From contig NZ_AYYR01000032.1 of assembly GCF_001435975.1 (NCBI RefSeq), positions 1-62,703 of the forward strand: DNA of 62,703 nucleotides, in the 5' to 3' direction. Below the pieces are notes generated by a model. The model saw only the letters and a list, made by a program, of their open reading frames with translations, made no database searches and was not told where the DNA came from. Of the stretch, positions 52,800 to 61,091 are shown piece after piece. This DNA comes from Secundilactobacillus collinoides DSM 20515 = JCM 1123. Its GTDB lineage: Bacteria; Bacillota; Bacilli; Lactobacillales; Lactobacillaceae. The stretch's first letter is position 1; each line of letters begins with the position of its first letter. A program made the translations under genes and the position numbers.

Positions 52800-52828
52800 A
52801 ATATAACTGGAATTTTTAAAAAAGTCAA
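52800..52828 (-). promoter_or_regulatory. Promoter of the cysteine operon
   Basis: Minus-strand TTGACT (52823-52828), exactly 17 bases, TATATT (52800-52805). The transcript would begin near 52793, about 23 bases before the leader peptide ATG, and the leader to the synthase start is about 225 bases. Confidence 0.8.
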
Positions 52829-53352
52829 ATTTTATTTTCTGTTTTTATACTTACTGTTCGGTTTCTACCTATAAATCGACTTTTTTTAAAAAACCCCACT
52901 CATGGACGAAAACAAGAATAGCGACAGGTTACCTCTGAAAATACCATTTTAAACTATGCTCTGAATTCTGTTGGCACTTTACCCCCGGAAGGGCTGACCT
53001 AAAACCGACGATTTCCTCGAAAACAATATCAATGCAGATCAAAATTGAATTTTTTTAGTTTTAAAAGTAAAAATGGCACAATTATTTTATGTCATCATGA
53101 GATGTGTTTCACAAAATTGGACTACGTTTCATACCGTATTTAAGCATCTCATTTTACTTATAATTCCGCCGACCTTTCAAGCATAGCGGTGTTTGCTGAT
53201 AACCAATATAATCCGCAACTAAAAATCACCGCCAATACTGGTATGACAACGCTCAATTGCAAACAGCCCATTTGGGATTCATTATTTTTTCAGCATTGAA
53301 AAGGGTTTCTTGAATGTGCTAGTATTGGTTTGATAACGAAACTAACTGGGAG
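52829..53352. other. Intergenic region between cysteine operon and YczE-like gene
   Basis: A/T-rich, about 520 bases. I see no ribosome binding site followed by a frame and no clear hairpin with T-run. The rightmost 80 bases should contain the promoter of the 53353 gene. Confidence 0.5.
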
Positions 53353-54030
53353 ATGACACCCATTAAAAATAATTTAAGAGATCGCTTAATTGGTCTGGTT
53401 GTGGGGCTGCTGCTAAATGCCTCAGGGAACGCCCTGGCCGTTTCGGCGAATATGGGAAGCGGCCTATGGACTGCTTCTGCCGTGAACCTCAGCCACTGGC
53501 TTGGGGTCAATATTGGCGTCATTCTCATGATCATTGGTGTTCTTAACACATTAACAAATCAGGTATTGATTCGTCACTGGGACATTCCGCGGCTGGTCGG
53601 CGAAATCATCTATGCAATGTTCTTTAGCTATTTTGTGTCCTTCTTCGTATCGTTCTTCGATGCGATGGGCGTTGGTGGTTTGAATCTGTTCTGGCGGACT
53701 TTGTTGAGTATTGGCGGTATCATCGTGTTCTGTATTGGCATCTCGCTCTATCAGCGTGCCAATATCGTGATGCACCCGAACGACGATACCACAAACATTC
53801 TGCGTTTCTTGTACCTCAAGGGAAATGCAACGGCGTCACAACTCGTTGATTTTATTCCACCGCTGATTGCGATTGCTGTGGCTTTCGTTGGCACGCACGA
53901 GATTCTTTCCGTCAATGTTGGGACGCTCTGTTCAATTGTCGGCAACGGTTTCTTTATCGCCACTGCTGATAAATTGGTATGGCCGCATTTGACTCACAAT
54001 TTCCGGACAAAACAGGCCGTACATGGATAG
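53353..54030 (+). CDS. YczE/YitT-like integral membrane protein
   Basis: A 225-residue protein with five or six membrane segments. The N-terminal RLIGLVVGLLLNASGNALAVSANMGSGLWTA (in pieces) and SLYQRANIVMHPNDDTTNILR resemble the YczE/DUF161-type membrane family, whose function is unknown. The start ATG 53353 has only a weak GGGAG directly before it. It stands alone between two intergenic repeats. Confidence 0.75.
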   Translation: MTPIKNNLRDRLIGLVVGLLLNASGNALAVSANMGSGLWTASAVNLSHWLGVNIGVILMIIGVLNTLTNQVLIRHWDIPRLVGEIIYAMFFSYFVSFFVSFFDAMGVGGLNLFWRTLLSIGGIIVFCIGISLYQRANIVMHPNDDTTNILRFLYLKGNATASQLVDFIPPLIAIAVAFVGTHEILSVNVGTLCSIVGNGFFIATADKLVWPHLTHNFRTKQAVHG

Positions 54031-54086
54031 AAATATCCGCTTTGATTTTCGAAGAATATAGGGCAAAAGTTAATTTTGCTCCGAAC

Positions 54087-54140
54087 ATATAAGCGACCCT
54101 TTGAAAAGCTAAATGTGCTTTCTCAAGGGGTCGCTTATAT
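54087..54140. repeat. Palindromic intergenic element, copy 4
   Basis: ATATAAGCGACCC and GGGTCGCTTATAT bound the stem, with a smaller GAAAAGC/GCTTTC stem inside. The left flank GGGCAAAAGTTAATTTTGCTCC (in pieces, 54061-54083) matches copy 1's GGACAAACGGCAATTTTGCTCC region. The right flank is degenerate. Confidence 0.78.
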
Positions 54141-54466
54141 GATTGAACTGTGTCCGTGTACCGCATGCTGGTGCTAGATATATGAGGTGGCCATGAAGTT
54201 GTACTTTTACTGTTATCGATTGCTGGTTGAGACTTTTCCTCAATTTCTGTAGGCACAATGCGACTGTTGCTGCAACTAACTACTAATTACTCGCACCCTA
54301 TCACGCTCAATGAGGGTGACCAGGCGTCCATGCATCAGTTCATAAGCGCATCAAAAACAAACTCGAGTCGCTAGAATAGCGCAACTACCGAACTAAAATA
54401 GTTGCATTTTTTACCTTTAAGCGACATTCTTAAAGAGTATCGACTCATTTACAGGAGGTTTTACGT
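54141..54466. other. Intergenic region before the aldo/keto reductase gene
   Basis: No gene is supported. A 19-codon frame at 54193 has its SD only two bases from the ATG. The promoter of the reductase gene is probably in the A/T-rich part after 54390. Confidence 0.5.
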
Positions 54467-55306
54467 ATGACAACACCAAACTTTGAACTAAATGATGGCA
54501 ACTTATTACCAAAAGTTGGCTTAGGCACTTTCCAAATTCGTGGTGGTGCCGGCCTGCACCAAATCTTGTCCGCTATTCACGATGGCTACCGCTCATTAGA
54601 TAGTGCTACGAATTACGACAACGAAGGCATTGTTGGCAAGGCAGCCCGCTTGTCCGGTGTTCCACGCAGCGAGTTTTTTATTACTTCAAAACTGCCCGGC
54701 AAATACCATAAATATGATGACGCACTAAACGCTATTGAAGAATCCCTCGCCCGTATGGGGTTGGACTACTTCGATCTGTTTTTGATCCACTGGCCGCTGC
54801 CAAAACGTGACCACTACGTTGAAGCATGGCAAGCAATGATCACGGCACAAAAGTTAGGCCTCATCCGCTCGATCGGTGTTTCAAACTTTGAACCGGAACA
54901 TCTGGACCGTTTAATTAACGAAACAGGTGTCACGCCTGCCGTTAATCAGATCGAAGTCCACCCATACTGGATCAACGAAGCGGGCTTAAAGGCGGACCAG
55001 GAACGCGGCATCGCAACTGAAGCCTGGAGCCCACTGGGTCGCGGCAGCAGTTCGTTAAAGGAACCCATTATCCAAGAACTCGCAAAAAAATATGGTAAAA
55101 ACACGGGTCAAATCATCCTCCGCTGGCACACGCAACGGGGTATTGTCCCGTTGCCAAAATCCAGCAGTCTGAAACACCAGCGTCAAAATCTAGATATCTT
55201 TGATTTTGAATTAACACCGGACGAAATCAAGAGCATCAACAGTCTAAACAAGGCTGACGGCCGTGTGGATGGCCAGGATCCTAACGAATACGAAGAGTTC
55301 GATTAA
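54467..55306 (+). CDS. Aldo/keto reductase (diketogluconate reductase-like)
   Basis: A 279-residue TIM-barrel enzyme of the AKR5-like group. The catalytic tetrad is visible: Asp and Tyr in SLDSATNYDNE, Lys in FFITSKLPG, His in LFLIHWPLP. The C-terminal cofactor segment reads IVPLPKSSSLKHQRQNL. Members reduce methylglyoxal, diketones and similar carbonyls with NADPH. The ATG follows ACAGGAGG. It is distinct from the longer reductase at 41630. Confidence 0.9.
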   Translation: MTTPNFELNDGNLLPKVGLGTFQIRGGAGLHQILSAIHDGYRSLDSATNYDNEGIVGKAARLSGVPRSEFFITSKLPGKYHKYDDALNAIEESLARMGLDYFDLFLIHWPLPKRDHYVEAWQAMITAQKLGLIRSIGVSNFEPEHLDRLINETGVTPAVNQIEVHPYWINEAGLKADQERGIATEAWSPLGRGSSSLKEPIIQELAKKYGKNTGQIILRWHTQRGIVPLPKSSSLKHQRQNLDIFDFELTPDEIKSINSLNKADGRVDGQDPNEYEEFD

Positions 55307-55367
55307 TCAAAATTACAGATGAGTAACATCTGTTGACTTTAATTAAAGAACGCAGTATTCTATTGGC

Positions 55368-55496
55368 AATAAATAAAGGAGGTGATGCTTTTTGACTATT
55401 GGAAATAATCTTAAGGCATCAGCTACGGAGCGTATGGCTAACTAGCTGATACCGTTTAAGAGAGACACCGCGAAATTAAGATCGCGGTGTTTTTTT
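55368..55496 (+). ncRNA. Small structured transcript with 17-codon ORF
   Basis: A promoter TTGACT (55333-55338), 17 bases, TATTCT (55356-55361) and a terminator (ACACCGCGA/TCGCGGTGT, then seven T, to 55496) define a transcript of about 130 bases. Inside are a full-length SD (AAAGGAGGTGAT, 55375-55386), the 17-codon ORF, and a hairpin of ATCAGCT/AGCTGAT (about 55417-55450). It could be a peptide mRNA, a regulatory RNA, or both. Confidence 0.6.
55392..55445 (+). CDS. Possible 17-residue peptide
   Basis: TTG start nine bases after a perfect AGGAGG; the product after the initiator Met is TIGNNLKASATERMAN. It has no signal sequence or membrane segment. The strong SD, private promoter and terminator argue for translation, but a seven-codon frame from ATG 55385 overlaps and the region may act as RNA. 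Confidence 0.45.
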   Translation: MTIGNNLKASATERMAN

Positions 55497-55501
55497 GTAG
55501 C

Positions 55502-55790
55502 GTGCAAAACCAGGGGCGGTTAAGGAGTGGAGCCTAGTGGACTTTGCCCGGAAAAGCCCGGATTTGGCTTTTCCGGGCGAAGTCCACTAGGTGCAACGCC
55601 TTGCCCCGTGTAGCACGTTTAGGCTCGAGGACAGCAATGAAGAGTGTCAATCGCACCTTTAGCAAATTTCGAGTCAACTCACAAGTGCAAAACCAAAAAG
55701 CGGTTAAGTTCAAGGACAGCAAAACGCAATACTATCGGTGCTTTACCAGATTATGAGTCAAGCCACAGGTACAAACCTAAAGCGCCAATC
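55502..55790. repeat. Structured repeat family, second cluster
   Basis: On the minus strand the unit CTGTCCTCGAGCCTAAACG appears, as in the 47.5 kb cluster, and a shorter CTGTCCTTGAACTTAACCGC follows the same plan. The sequence GTGCAAAACCA-N4-GCGGTTAAG occurs at 55502 and 55685. A 26-pair hairpin (CCTAGTGGACTTTGCCCGG, arms 55533-55558 and 55566-55591, one mismatch) matches the position of the 27-pair hairpin in the other cluster. Short ORFs across it are not credible. Confidence 0.72.
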
Positions 55791-55810
55791 AACTATCCCC
55801 AACAAACATC

Positions 55811-55862
55811 AAAAAACGAGAACTGCATCAAATCCTGTTAGGATTTAAGCGGTTCTCGTTTT
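55811..55862 (-). terminator. Terminator of the matrixin-like gene
   Basis: AAAACGAGAACTGC pairs with GCGGTTCTCGTTTT, with an inner AAATCCT/AGGATTT stem. It lies just past the minus-strand gene end at 55897. Confidence 0.8.
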
Positions 55863-55896
55863 AATTTCGCCAACATAGCTATAAAAAGCTAGTCAT

Positions 55897-56557
55897 TTAT
55901 TCAAAATAGGCCTGCCTCAATCCCTTAACGTCGCCGGAACTGATTGCGATCCCTCGGCTCGCGTAGTACATCACACTTCGTTTACTGGCCGCATGTCCCA
56001 ACCCGAGTGCGTGTCCCAATTCATGTTCCGCCACCCGCTCACGCTCTAATTGCGAATAGCGCATTGCTCGGGCAACGTTTTTATACACATAGGACCGTGC
56101 ATTAGCTAAAACATGAAGTGAACCCAATGATTGGTTGGCATGGTAGGACGTAAATGTCAAACCAATCACGTTGCCGTATTGTTTAGTCGTATCGTTTTTA
56201 ACCGACATGGTAATGTTAGCTGTCTGTCCTGTTTGAGCCGGTACCAGTTTGACAACTTTCGCTGCGTTCCAATGACGGACAGCAGCTCGCCAAATTTGGC
56301 GGTAATAGGCAGATTTATCCGTGATTCGGTACGTAACTGTACGACCTGCCCAGCGATACGTGGCCGGTGTAGCGACACTTGCCCCCCCGCTTAAACCCAA
56401 ATGACATGTGGGCTAACGTTGGTTTTGCAGCCTGATGTGTCTGCCTAGCAGCATGGGTCGCATCCGCATCAGTTTTAATAGCCGATTTTTTCAACACAAC
56501 AGTGCTGGCAGTCACTAGCAGCACCGCAGTTAAAAACATCAGGAAATACTTGCTCAT
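55897..56557 (-). pseudogene. Secreted matrixin-like zinc protease, frameshifted at a seven-G tract
   Basis: The first frame (ATG 56555-56557, SD AAGGAGC) encodes a signal peptide (KYFLMFLTAVLLVTA) and linker to KRGG. The second frame, offset by one base, holds a protease domain with the metzincin site HELGHALGLGH and Met-turn SVMYY. They meet at GGGGGGG (minus strand, about 56381-56388). Removing one G joins them as KRGASVATPATYRW into a protein of about 219 residues. As written the enzyme is not made from its own start. The homopolymer may be phase-variable or a sequencing error. Confidence 0.78.
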
Positions 56558-56688
56558 TTGTATAGCTCCTTACCTAGCGATTTTAGGTCACAACAAGGAC
56601 GCTTTTTTCTCGTCCTGATCTTAACTACGTAAGACCCCCTGATTTCACTAAAATAAATCACTTTTTTCAACAAATCACTCAAATTTGC

Positions 56689-56719
56689 CCAAAAGGGAAC
56701 CCCTTTTCTGTCCTTTTGG
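56689..56719. promoter_or_regulatory. Inverted repeat upstream of the ABC transporter gene
   Basis: CCAAAAGG and CCTTTTGG flank a GAACCCCTTTTC centre, 70-100 bases before the transporter start, just upstream of a TATTCT-like -10 box (about 56745). It is a candidate site for the response regulator encoded downstream. Confidence 0.4.
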
Positions 56720-56785
56720 TCGATGTGTTCCTCGTCAACTTCTCGTATTCTTAATGACAGTTAATCGAAACGGGAGGCATCACAT

Positions 56786-58837
56786 TTGAGTTATTTAGAG
56801 CTAAGAGACATTCACAAGTCCTACTACCTTGGGAAAGAGGAATTTCCGGTACTAAAGGGCATTGATTTAAACTTTGATTTAGGCGAATTTGTTTCCATCC
56901 TCGGTGAATCCGGTGGTGGAAAGTCCACCTTGATGAACATTATTGGTGGGCTGGACAGACAGTTTCAAGGCAGTGTCACCGTAGATGGCAAACGACTTAA
57001 TCACAGCGATGAAAAAGCCTTGGATCACTACCGGCGCGACACCATCGGCTACATCTACCAAGCCTATAATCTGATCGGTCACCTTACCGTTATGGATAAC
57101 GTGTTGATTCCACTTGACATGACCACGTTATCTAAGGCTGAGCAAAAAAAGCGTGTCGCTGAACTCCTCGATCGTGTTGGGCTGAAGGATCAAGCGCACA
57201 AATATCCGAACCAACTCTCCGGTGGGCAGAAACAACGGGTCGCCATTGCGCGTGCTTTAGCCAGTGACCCGAAAGTGATTATCGCCGATGAACCGACGGG
57301 TGCTTTGGATTCAGAAAACACTAAAGAAGTTCTCAAAATTCTGGACGGTATCGCTCAGGAAGGCCGACTGGTCATCACCGTGACCCACTCGCAGTCAGTT
57401 GCCGATGCCGGAACCCGGATCGTCCACTTGGCTGACGGGAAGATCGATAAGGATACAAAGCTTCGCGACCCGTATGCTGTAACGGATACACCCCGTTTAA
57501 AATCACGCCTGCTACCGGCATCCGTATCCTACACCACTGCTTTTAAACACTTTAAGTTCAACTTCTGGCGTAACTCCCTCATCGTTTTAGGAACCGCCGT
57601 TGGGTTGTTTGCCGTCATGCTGTTCTCCGGGTTAGGAAACGGGATCAGCGGGTATATTAATAAGCAGGTCAACGACCTCGTGAACCCGACTGCTGTCAGC
57701 ATCAGTCGTTACCAGAAGACGTCGACCGCCAGCTCAAGCGGCAGCAGTAAACAAGCTAAGCAACAGGCGGCCATGCAGCAACAACAATCCAGCATGTCCA
57801 GTATGTCCGGGTCATCGTCGACCTCAGCAACGACAACCAGCGCCAAGTCGACGTTTAGCAACAAACAATTGACCCAATTGAGCAACGTGAAACACGTCAG
57901 CGGTGTATCAAAGGTTTACACCGCCAGCAGCGTTACCTCGAAGTACAATGGTAAGAGCGCCACGATTTCAACATTGGAAAACTGGAACGCCAGCGCAACT
58001 TCGAACACGATCAAGTACGGCCACAAACCAAAGACCGGCGAAATTGTGATTGACAAGGACAGTGTGGCGAAGAAACTGTCCAAGAATCACTGGAAGAACT
58101 TGATTGGTAAGACCATTACCCTGTCTTACAAGACAACGAACAAGAACAATAAGCCGGTCACCGTTAAACTGACTGCGAAAGTTTCCGGAATCAGTAATAC
58201 TTCAAACACCGGCGGCATGGTCAGTGACAACTACGTCAGCACCAAGACGCTCACAAATGCTATGAATAAGGCCAACGTGAACGCCAAGGTCGCCAGCGCC
58301 GTGGTCAAGGTCGATAAAATCGGCAACGTCAATGGTGTGACTTCGAAGATCAACAAGCTGAAATTAAACAACAAGCGCCAGTACACGGCAACTTCAGTGA
58401 ACTCGATCATTAGTAAGATCCAGACCTACGTTAAGTTAGCAACGAACATTTTGTCGGCAATTGCCGCCATTTCACTGGTCGTTTCGGCTTTAATGATCAT
58501 CGTGACGATGTATATGTCGGTCAGCGCCCGAACCAAGGAAATTGGAATTCTGCGTGCCCTGGGTGAATCTAAACGAGACATCCGTCGCCTGTTCATCAGT
58601 GAATCCCTGATTATCGGTGTCTTGAGTGCCGCATTTGCCACGGTTATCGCGTTGCTTGGGGAGGTGACCGTCAATCACTTATTGGCCGCGATTGCCAACT
58701 ACGCCTTCGTGCAAATTACCGTTGGCAACGTGGTAACCGTCTTCGTGATTGGGGTCGTCATCTCACTCGTTGCCGCCTTCTTACCGGCACGACGGGCTGC
58801 CAAGCTGAACCCAATCGACGCGTTAGCCGCAGATTAA
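56786..58837 (+). CDS. MacB-like ABC transporter (ATPase fused to FtsX-type permease)
   Basis: A 683-residue fusion. The ATPase (1-235) has Walker [18 protein letters not shown] and [12 protein letters not shown]. The first membrane segment is near 265-290, a large extracellular domain (about 300-560) includes a Ser/Gln-rich stretch (about 312-355), and three segments end the protein with the FtsX pattern [23 protein letters not shown]. Such proteins act in antimicrobial peptide resistance or envelope stress. The start is TTG 56786 with GGGAGG. It lies before a LiaSR/VraSR-like pair. Confidence 0.88.
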   Translation: MSYLELRDIHKSYYLGKEEFPVLKGIDLNFDLGEFVSILGESGGGKSTLMNIIGGLDRQFQGSVTVDGKRLNHSDEKALDHYRRDTIGYIYQAYNLIGHLTVMDNVLIPLDMTTLSKAEQKKRVAELLDRVGLKDQAHKYPNQLSGGQKQRVAIARALASDPKVIIADEPTGALDSENTKEVLKILDGIAQEGRLVITVTHSQSVADAGTRIVHLADGKIDKDTKLRDPYAVTDTPRLKSRLLPASVSYTTAFKHFKFNFWRNSLIVLGTAVGLFAVMLFSGLGNGISGYINKQVNDLVNPTAVSISRYQKTSTASSSGSSKQAKQQAAMQQQQSSMSSMSGSSSTSATTTSAKSTFSNKQLTQLSNVKHVSGVSKVYTASSVTSKYNGKSATISTLENWNASATSNTIKYGHKPKTGEIVIDKDSVAKKLSKNHWKNLIGKTITLSYKTTNKNNKPVTVKLTAKVSGISNTSNTGGMVSDNYVSTKTLTNAMNKANVNAKVASAVVKVDKIGNVNGVTSKINKLKLNNKRQYTATSVNSIISKIQTYVKLATNILSAIAAISLVVSALMIIVTMYMSVSARTKEIGILRALGESKRDIRRLFISESLIIGVLSAAFATVIALLGEVTVNHLLAAIANYAFVQITVGNVVTVFVIGVVISLVAAFLPARRAAKLNPIDALAAD

Positions 58838-58885
58838 CCAAAAACTGTTTTAATGAAGTGTCAAAATTTCTCATGATTTCTCCTC

Positions 58886-58920
58886 AAAAATCCGTCCCGG
58901 CCACTCCGCGACGGATTTTT
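58886..58920 (+). terminator. Terminator between transporter and kinase genes
   Basis: AAAAATCCGTC and GACGGATTTTT form the stem. Transporter and two-component genes may thus be separate transcripts, or readthrough may occur; an A/T-rich -10-like stretch follows at about 58924-58940. Confidence 0.8.
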
Positions 58921-58965
58921 GGGTTATATTAGTGATAATAGAAATGCGTAAAGGAAGTGACATGG

Positions 58966-60219
58966 TTGCAACCCACCAACGAAAACGAAGCTCAAAGGCT
59001 TAAAAATCTACGTGACATCCGCGGTCCATTGATTATCTGGATGATTATGTTGGGTTTTATGGCGATTTACGTTGTGAATTCGATTCCTAATTCCGCCTCA
59101 CTGCGATCCGCAATCAGACCGGAACTGATCAAGGTGCAATACCCTTACCGGCCGATCTGGGTTCTGCTGGCAGTGGCGACCCTTATCGGTGCCATATGGA
59201 TCGGCCCCTGGCTGTACACGCATCATCACTGGCTCCTTATTGGTTGTCCAATGATTCTCATTTGGATTTACGCAGGCTTTTTAAGCCGCAGCATGCCGGT
59301 ATTAATGGTTGGTACCTACCCCATTTTCATGATTGAGTCGATTCTTGGGTATCATAATTCCAAACGCGTTATGGCCTGTCTCACCATTTTTTACTCGATA
59401 ATGTGGGCCACGTATACGGTTATCGTTGGCTGGGCACAAGGTCTCATGGTCCTCGCCAGCTTTGTCTTCTTGATGGCCATCGTGTTTTACTACTGGCGCT
59501 TCTACCAGCATCAGATTCAAGAACGGGAACGCGTGGAAAACCTCTATGCGGAACTGCAGTTAGCCTACAAACAGGTTGAGGCATCGACAGTCCGGGCTGA
59601 ACGTCAACGGGTCGCACGGGAGCTCCATGACACCCTGACGCAGGGACTGGCCGGGGTGGTTATGCAGCTTGAAGCGGCCGAAGGGTTCCTTGAGCAGGGA
59701 AACGCCGACAGGGCAGAAGAAATCATCACCACCAGCATGTCGACGGCTCGCGATGCCCTGCACGAATCGCGCATCACCTTAACTGACCTGCGCAGTACGA
59801 CGGAAGAAAGTCTTCCCGCCCGCTTGCAGCTAGTGGCTGAGGCCATTCGCAAAAACTATCAGGTCAACACCACGATTCAGTTAAATGATATCCCGGACTA
59901 CAGCCCTTCACAGCTGACCGAGATTACGCGGATCGTCACGGAATCCTTAACCAACGTGGCTAAACACGCACAGACTGACCAGGCAGTGATCAGTGGTACA
60001 CTGCACGATGATATTTTCAAACTTAAAATCATTGATTTCGGGACCGGATTTGATACCCACGATAAAAAAACGTTGAAGAAAGCTGGCCATTACGGACTTC
60101 AAGGCATCTATGAACGGGCCGACCGGTTGAATGGCGTCATCACTGTCATCAGTGCGATTGGTGAAGGCACCACGGTCACCCTGACCCTCCCAGCGGATAG
60201 AAAGGAACTCGCAGAATGA
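58966..60219 (+). CDS. Sensor histidine kinase (NarL/LiaS type)
   Basis: A 417-residue membrane kinase. Five or six membrane segments lie in residues 20-185, then a coiled linker and a HisKA_3 domain with phosphorylatable H221 (RQRVARELHDTLTQGLAG). The ATPase domain has the G-boxes FGTGFD and GHYGLQGIYERAD. I start at TTG 58966, eight bases after AAGGAAG; a GTG at 58957 overlaps that SD. Its stop overlaps the regulator start by four bases. It likely senses cell-envelope stress and controls the adjacent transporter. Confidence 0.9.
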   Translation: MQPTNENEAQRLKNLRDIRGPLIIWMIMLGFMAIYVVNSIPNSASLRSAIRPELIKVQYPYRPIWVLLAVATLIGAIWIGPWLYTHHHWLLIGCPMILIWIYAGFLSRSMPVLMVGTYPIFMIESILGYHNSKRVMACLTIFYSIMWATYTVIVGWAQGLMVLASFVFLMAIVFYYWRFYQHQIQERERVENLYAELQLAYKQVEASTVRAERQRVARELHDTLTQGLAGVVMQLEAAEGFLEQGNADRAEEIITTSMSTARDALHESRITLTDLRSTTEESLPARLQLVAEAIRKNYQVNTTIQLNDIPDYSPSQLTEITRIVTESLTNVAKHAQTDQAVISGTLHDDIFKLKIIDFGTGFDTHDKKTLKKAGHYGLQGIYERADRLNGVITVISAIGEGTTVTLTLPADRKELAE

Positions 60220-60842
60220 TCAATCTGTTAATTGTTGACGACCACCAAATCTTACGGGCCGGTCTGGAACTCATTTTTGAAACGGTCGATGATATCACCG
60301 TTATCGGTACCGCCGCGGACGGCGAGGAAGGCCTTCGCAAGGCCACTGAACTGCACCCCGACCTCGTCGTAACGGATATCCGAATGCCAAAATTGGACGG
60401 TATCGCACTCATTAAAGCGCTGCACGAAACGACGCCTGACTTACCGGTTGTTGTTTTAACGACCTTCGATGACCAAAAGCCCATTCAAGAAGCCATGCAG
60501 CTTGGTGCAAAGGGGTTCCTATTAAAGGATGCCGATAAAGCAACGATTTTGCGAGTCATCCGTGGTGCAATAAAGGGTGAGACCTACATTGAGCCAAGAA
60601 TTGCGGCCAAGGCCTTTACCGCCCCGAAACCAGTCCAACCCACCGTTGACCTGTCGGAAAAAGAACACACCATCCTGACCGAAGTTGCACAAGGCTACCA
60701 TAGTAAGGAAATTGCGGAAGATCTGGAAGTTAGCGAACGCACTATCAAATCCCATCTGACCAGTATCTACAACAAGCTGGGCGTGTTCACCAGAGCCGAA
60801 GCCGTGGCGAAGGCGCTACAGTTGGGGCTCATTGAACTATAA
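60216..60842 (+). CDS. Response regulator, NarL/LuxR family
   Basis: A 208-residue protein. The receiver domain (1-120) has the acidic pair DDH (10-11), phosphoacceptor D54 in VTDIRMPK, and conserved Lys104 region (LLKDAD). The C-terminal LuxR-type helix-turn-helix reads GYHSKEIAEDLEVSERTIKSHL at about 165-186. It overlaps the kinase gene (ATGA) and is its cognate partner. LiaR/VraR-like regulators of this kind govern envelope-stress genes. Confidence 0.93.
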   Translation: MINLLIVDDHQILRAGLELIFETVDDITVIGTAADGEEGLRKATELHPDLVVTDIRMPKLDGIALIKALHETTPDLPVVVLTTFDDQKPIQEAMQLGAKGFLLKDADKATILRVIRGAIKGETYIEPRIAAKAFTAPKPVQPTVDLSEKEHTILTEVAQGYHSKEIAEDLEVSERTIKSHLTSIYNKLGVFTRAEAVAKALQLGLIEL

Positions 60843-60847
60843 AAAAC

Positions 60848-60898
60848 AAAAATGGCATCCAAGCAATCTCAATCTACCTTGCTTGAATACCATTTTTA
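60848..60898. terminator. Terminator of the two-component operon
   Basis: AAAAATGGCATCCAAGCAA and TTGCTTGAATACCATTTTTA pair with small mismatches around a 12-base loop. A-run and T-run at both ends. Confidence 0.82.
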
Positions 60899-61091
60899 TT
60901 GTGTTTGGAAAAATATCATGTGTGAATAGAAAGGATGTTTAAACTATCGCCTATGCCGTTTACAGGCATGTGCCTTAATCATTTGACTGCCAGAACGAGA
61001 CCCGCAATCGAGGGCGGGAAAATCGGAAACTGGCACAATCATCGATTTAATAATTCCTCACGATGTCAAGAGCAGACAGCTCCCATAAAAA

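Noticed and set aside
54193-54252. 19-codon frame with GAGGTGG before it
   Set aside because: The SD is only two bases from the ATG and no promoter or terminator is visible.
55534-55841. Frames of 62-70 codons in the second repeat cluster
   Set aside because: They cross a 26-pair hairpin and repeat units, with no start signals.
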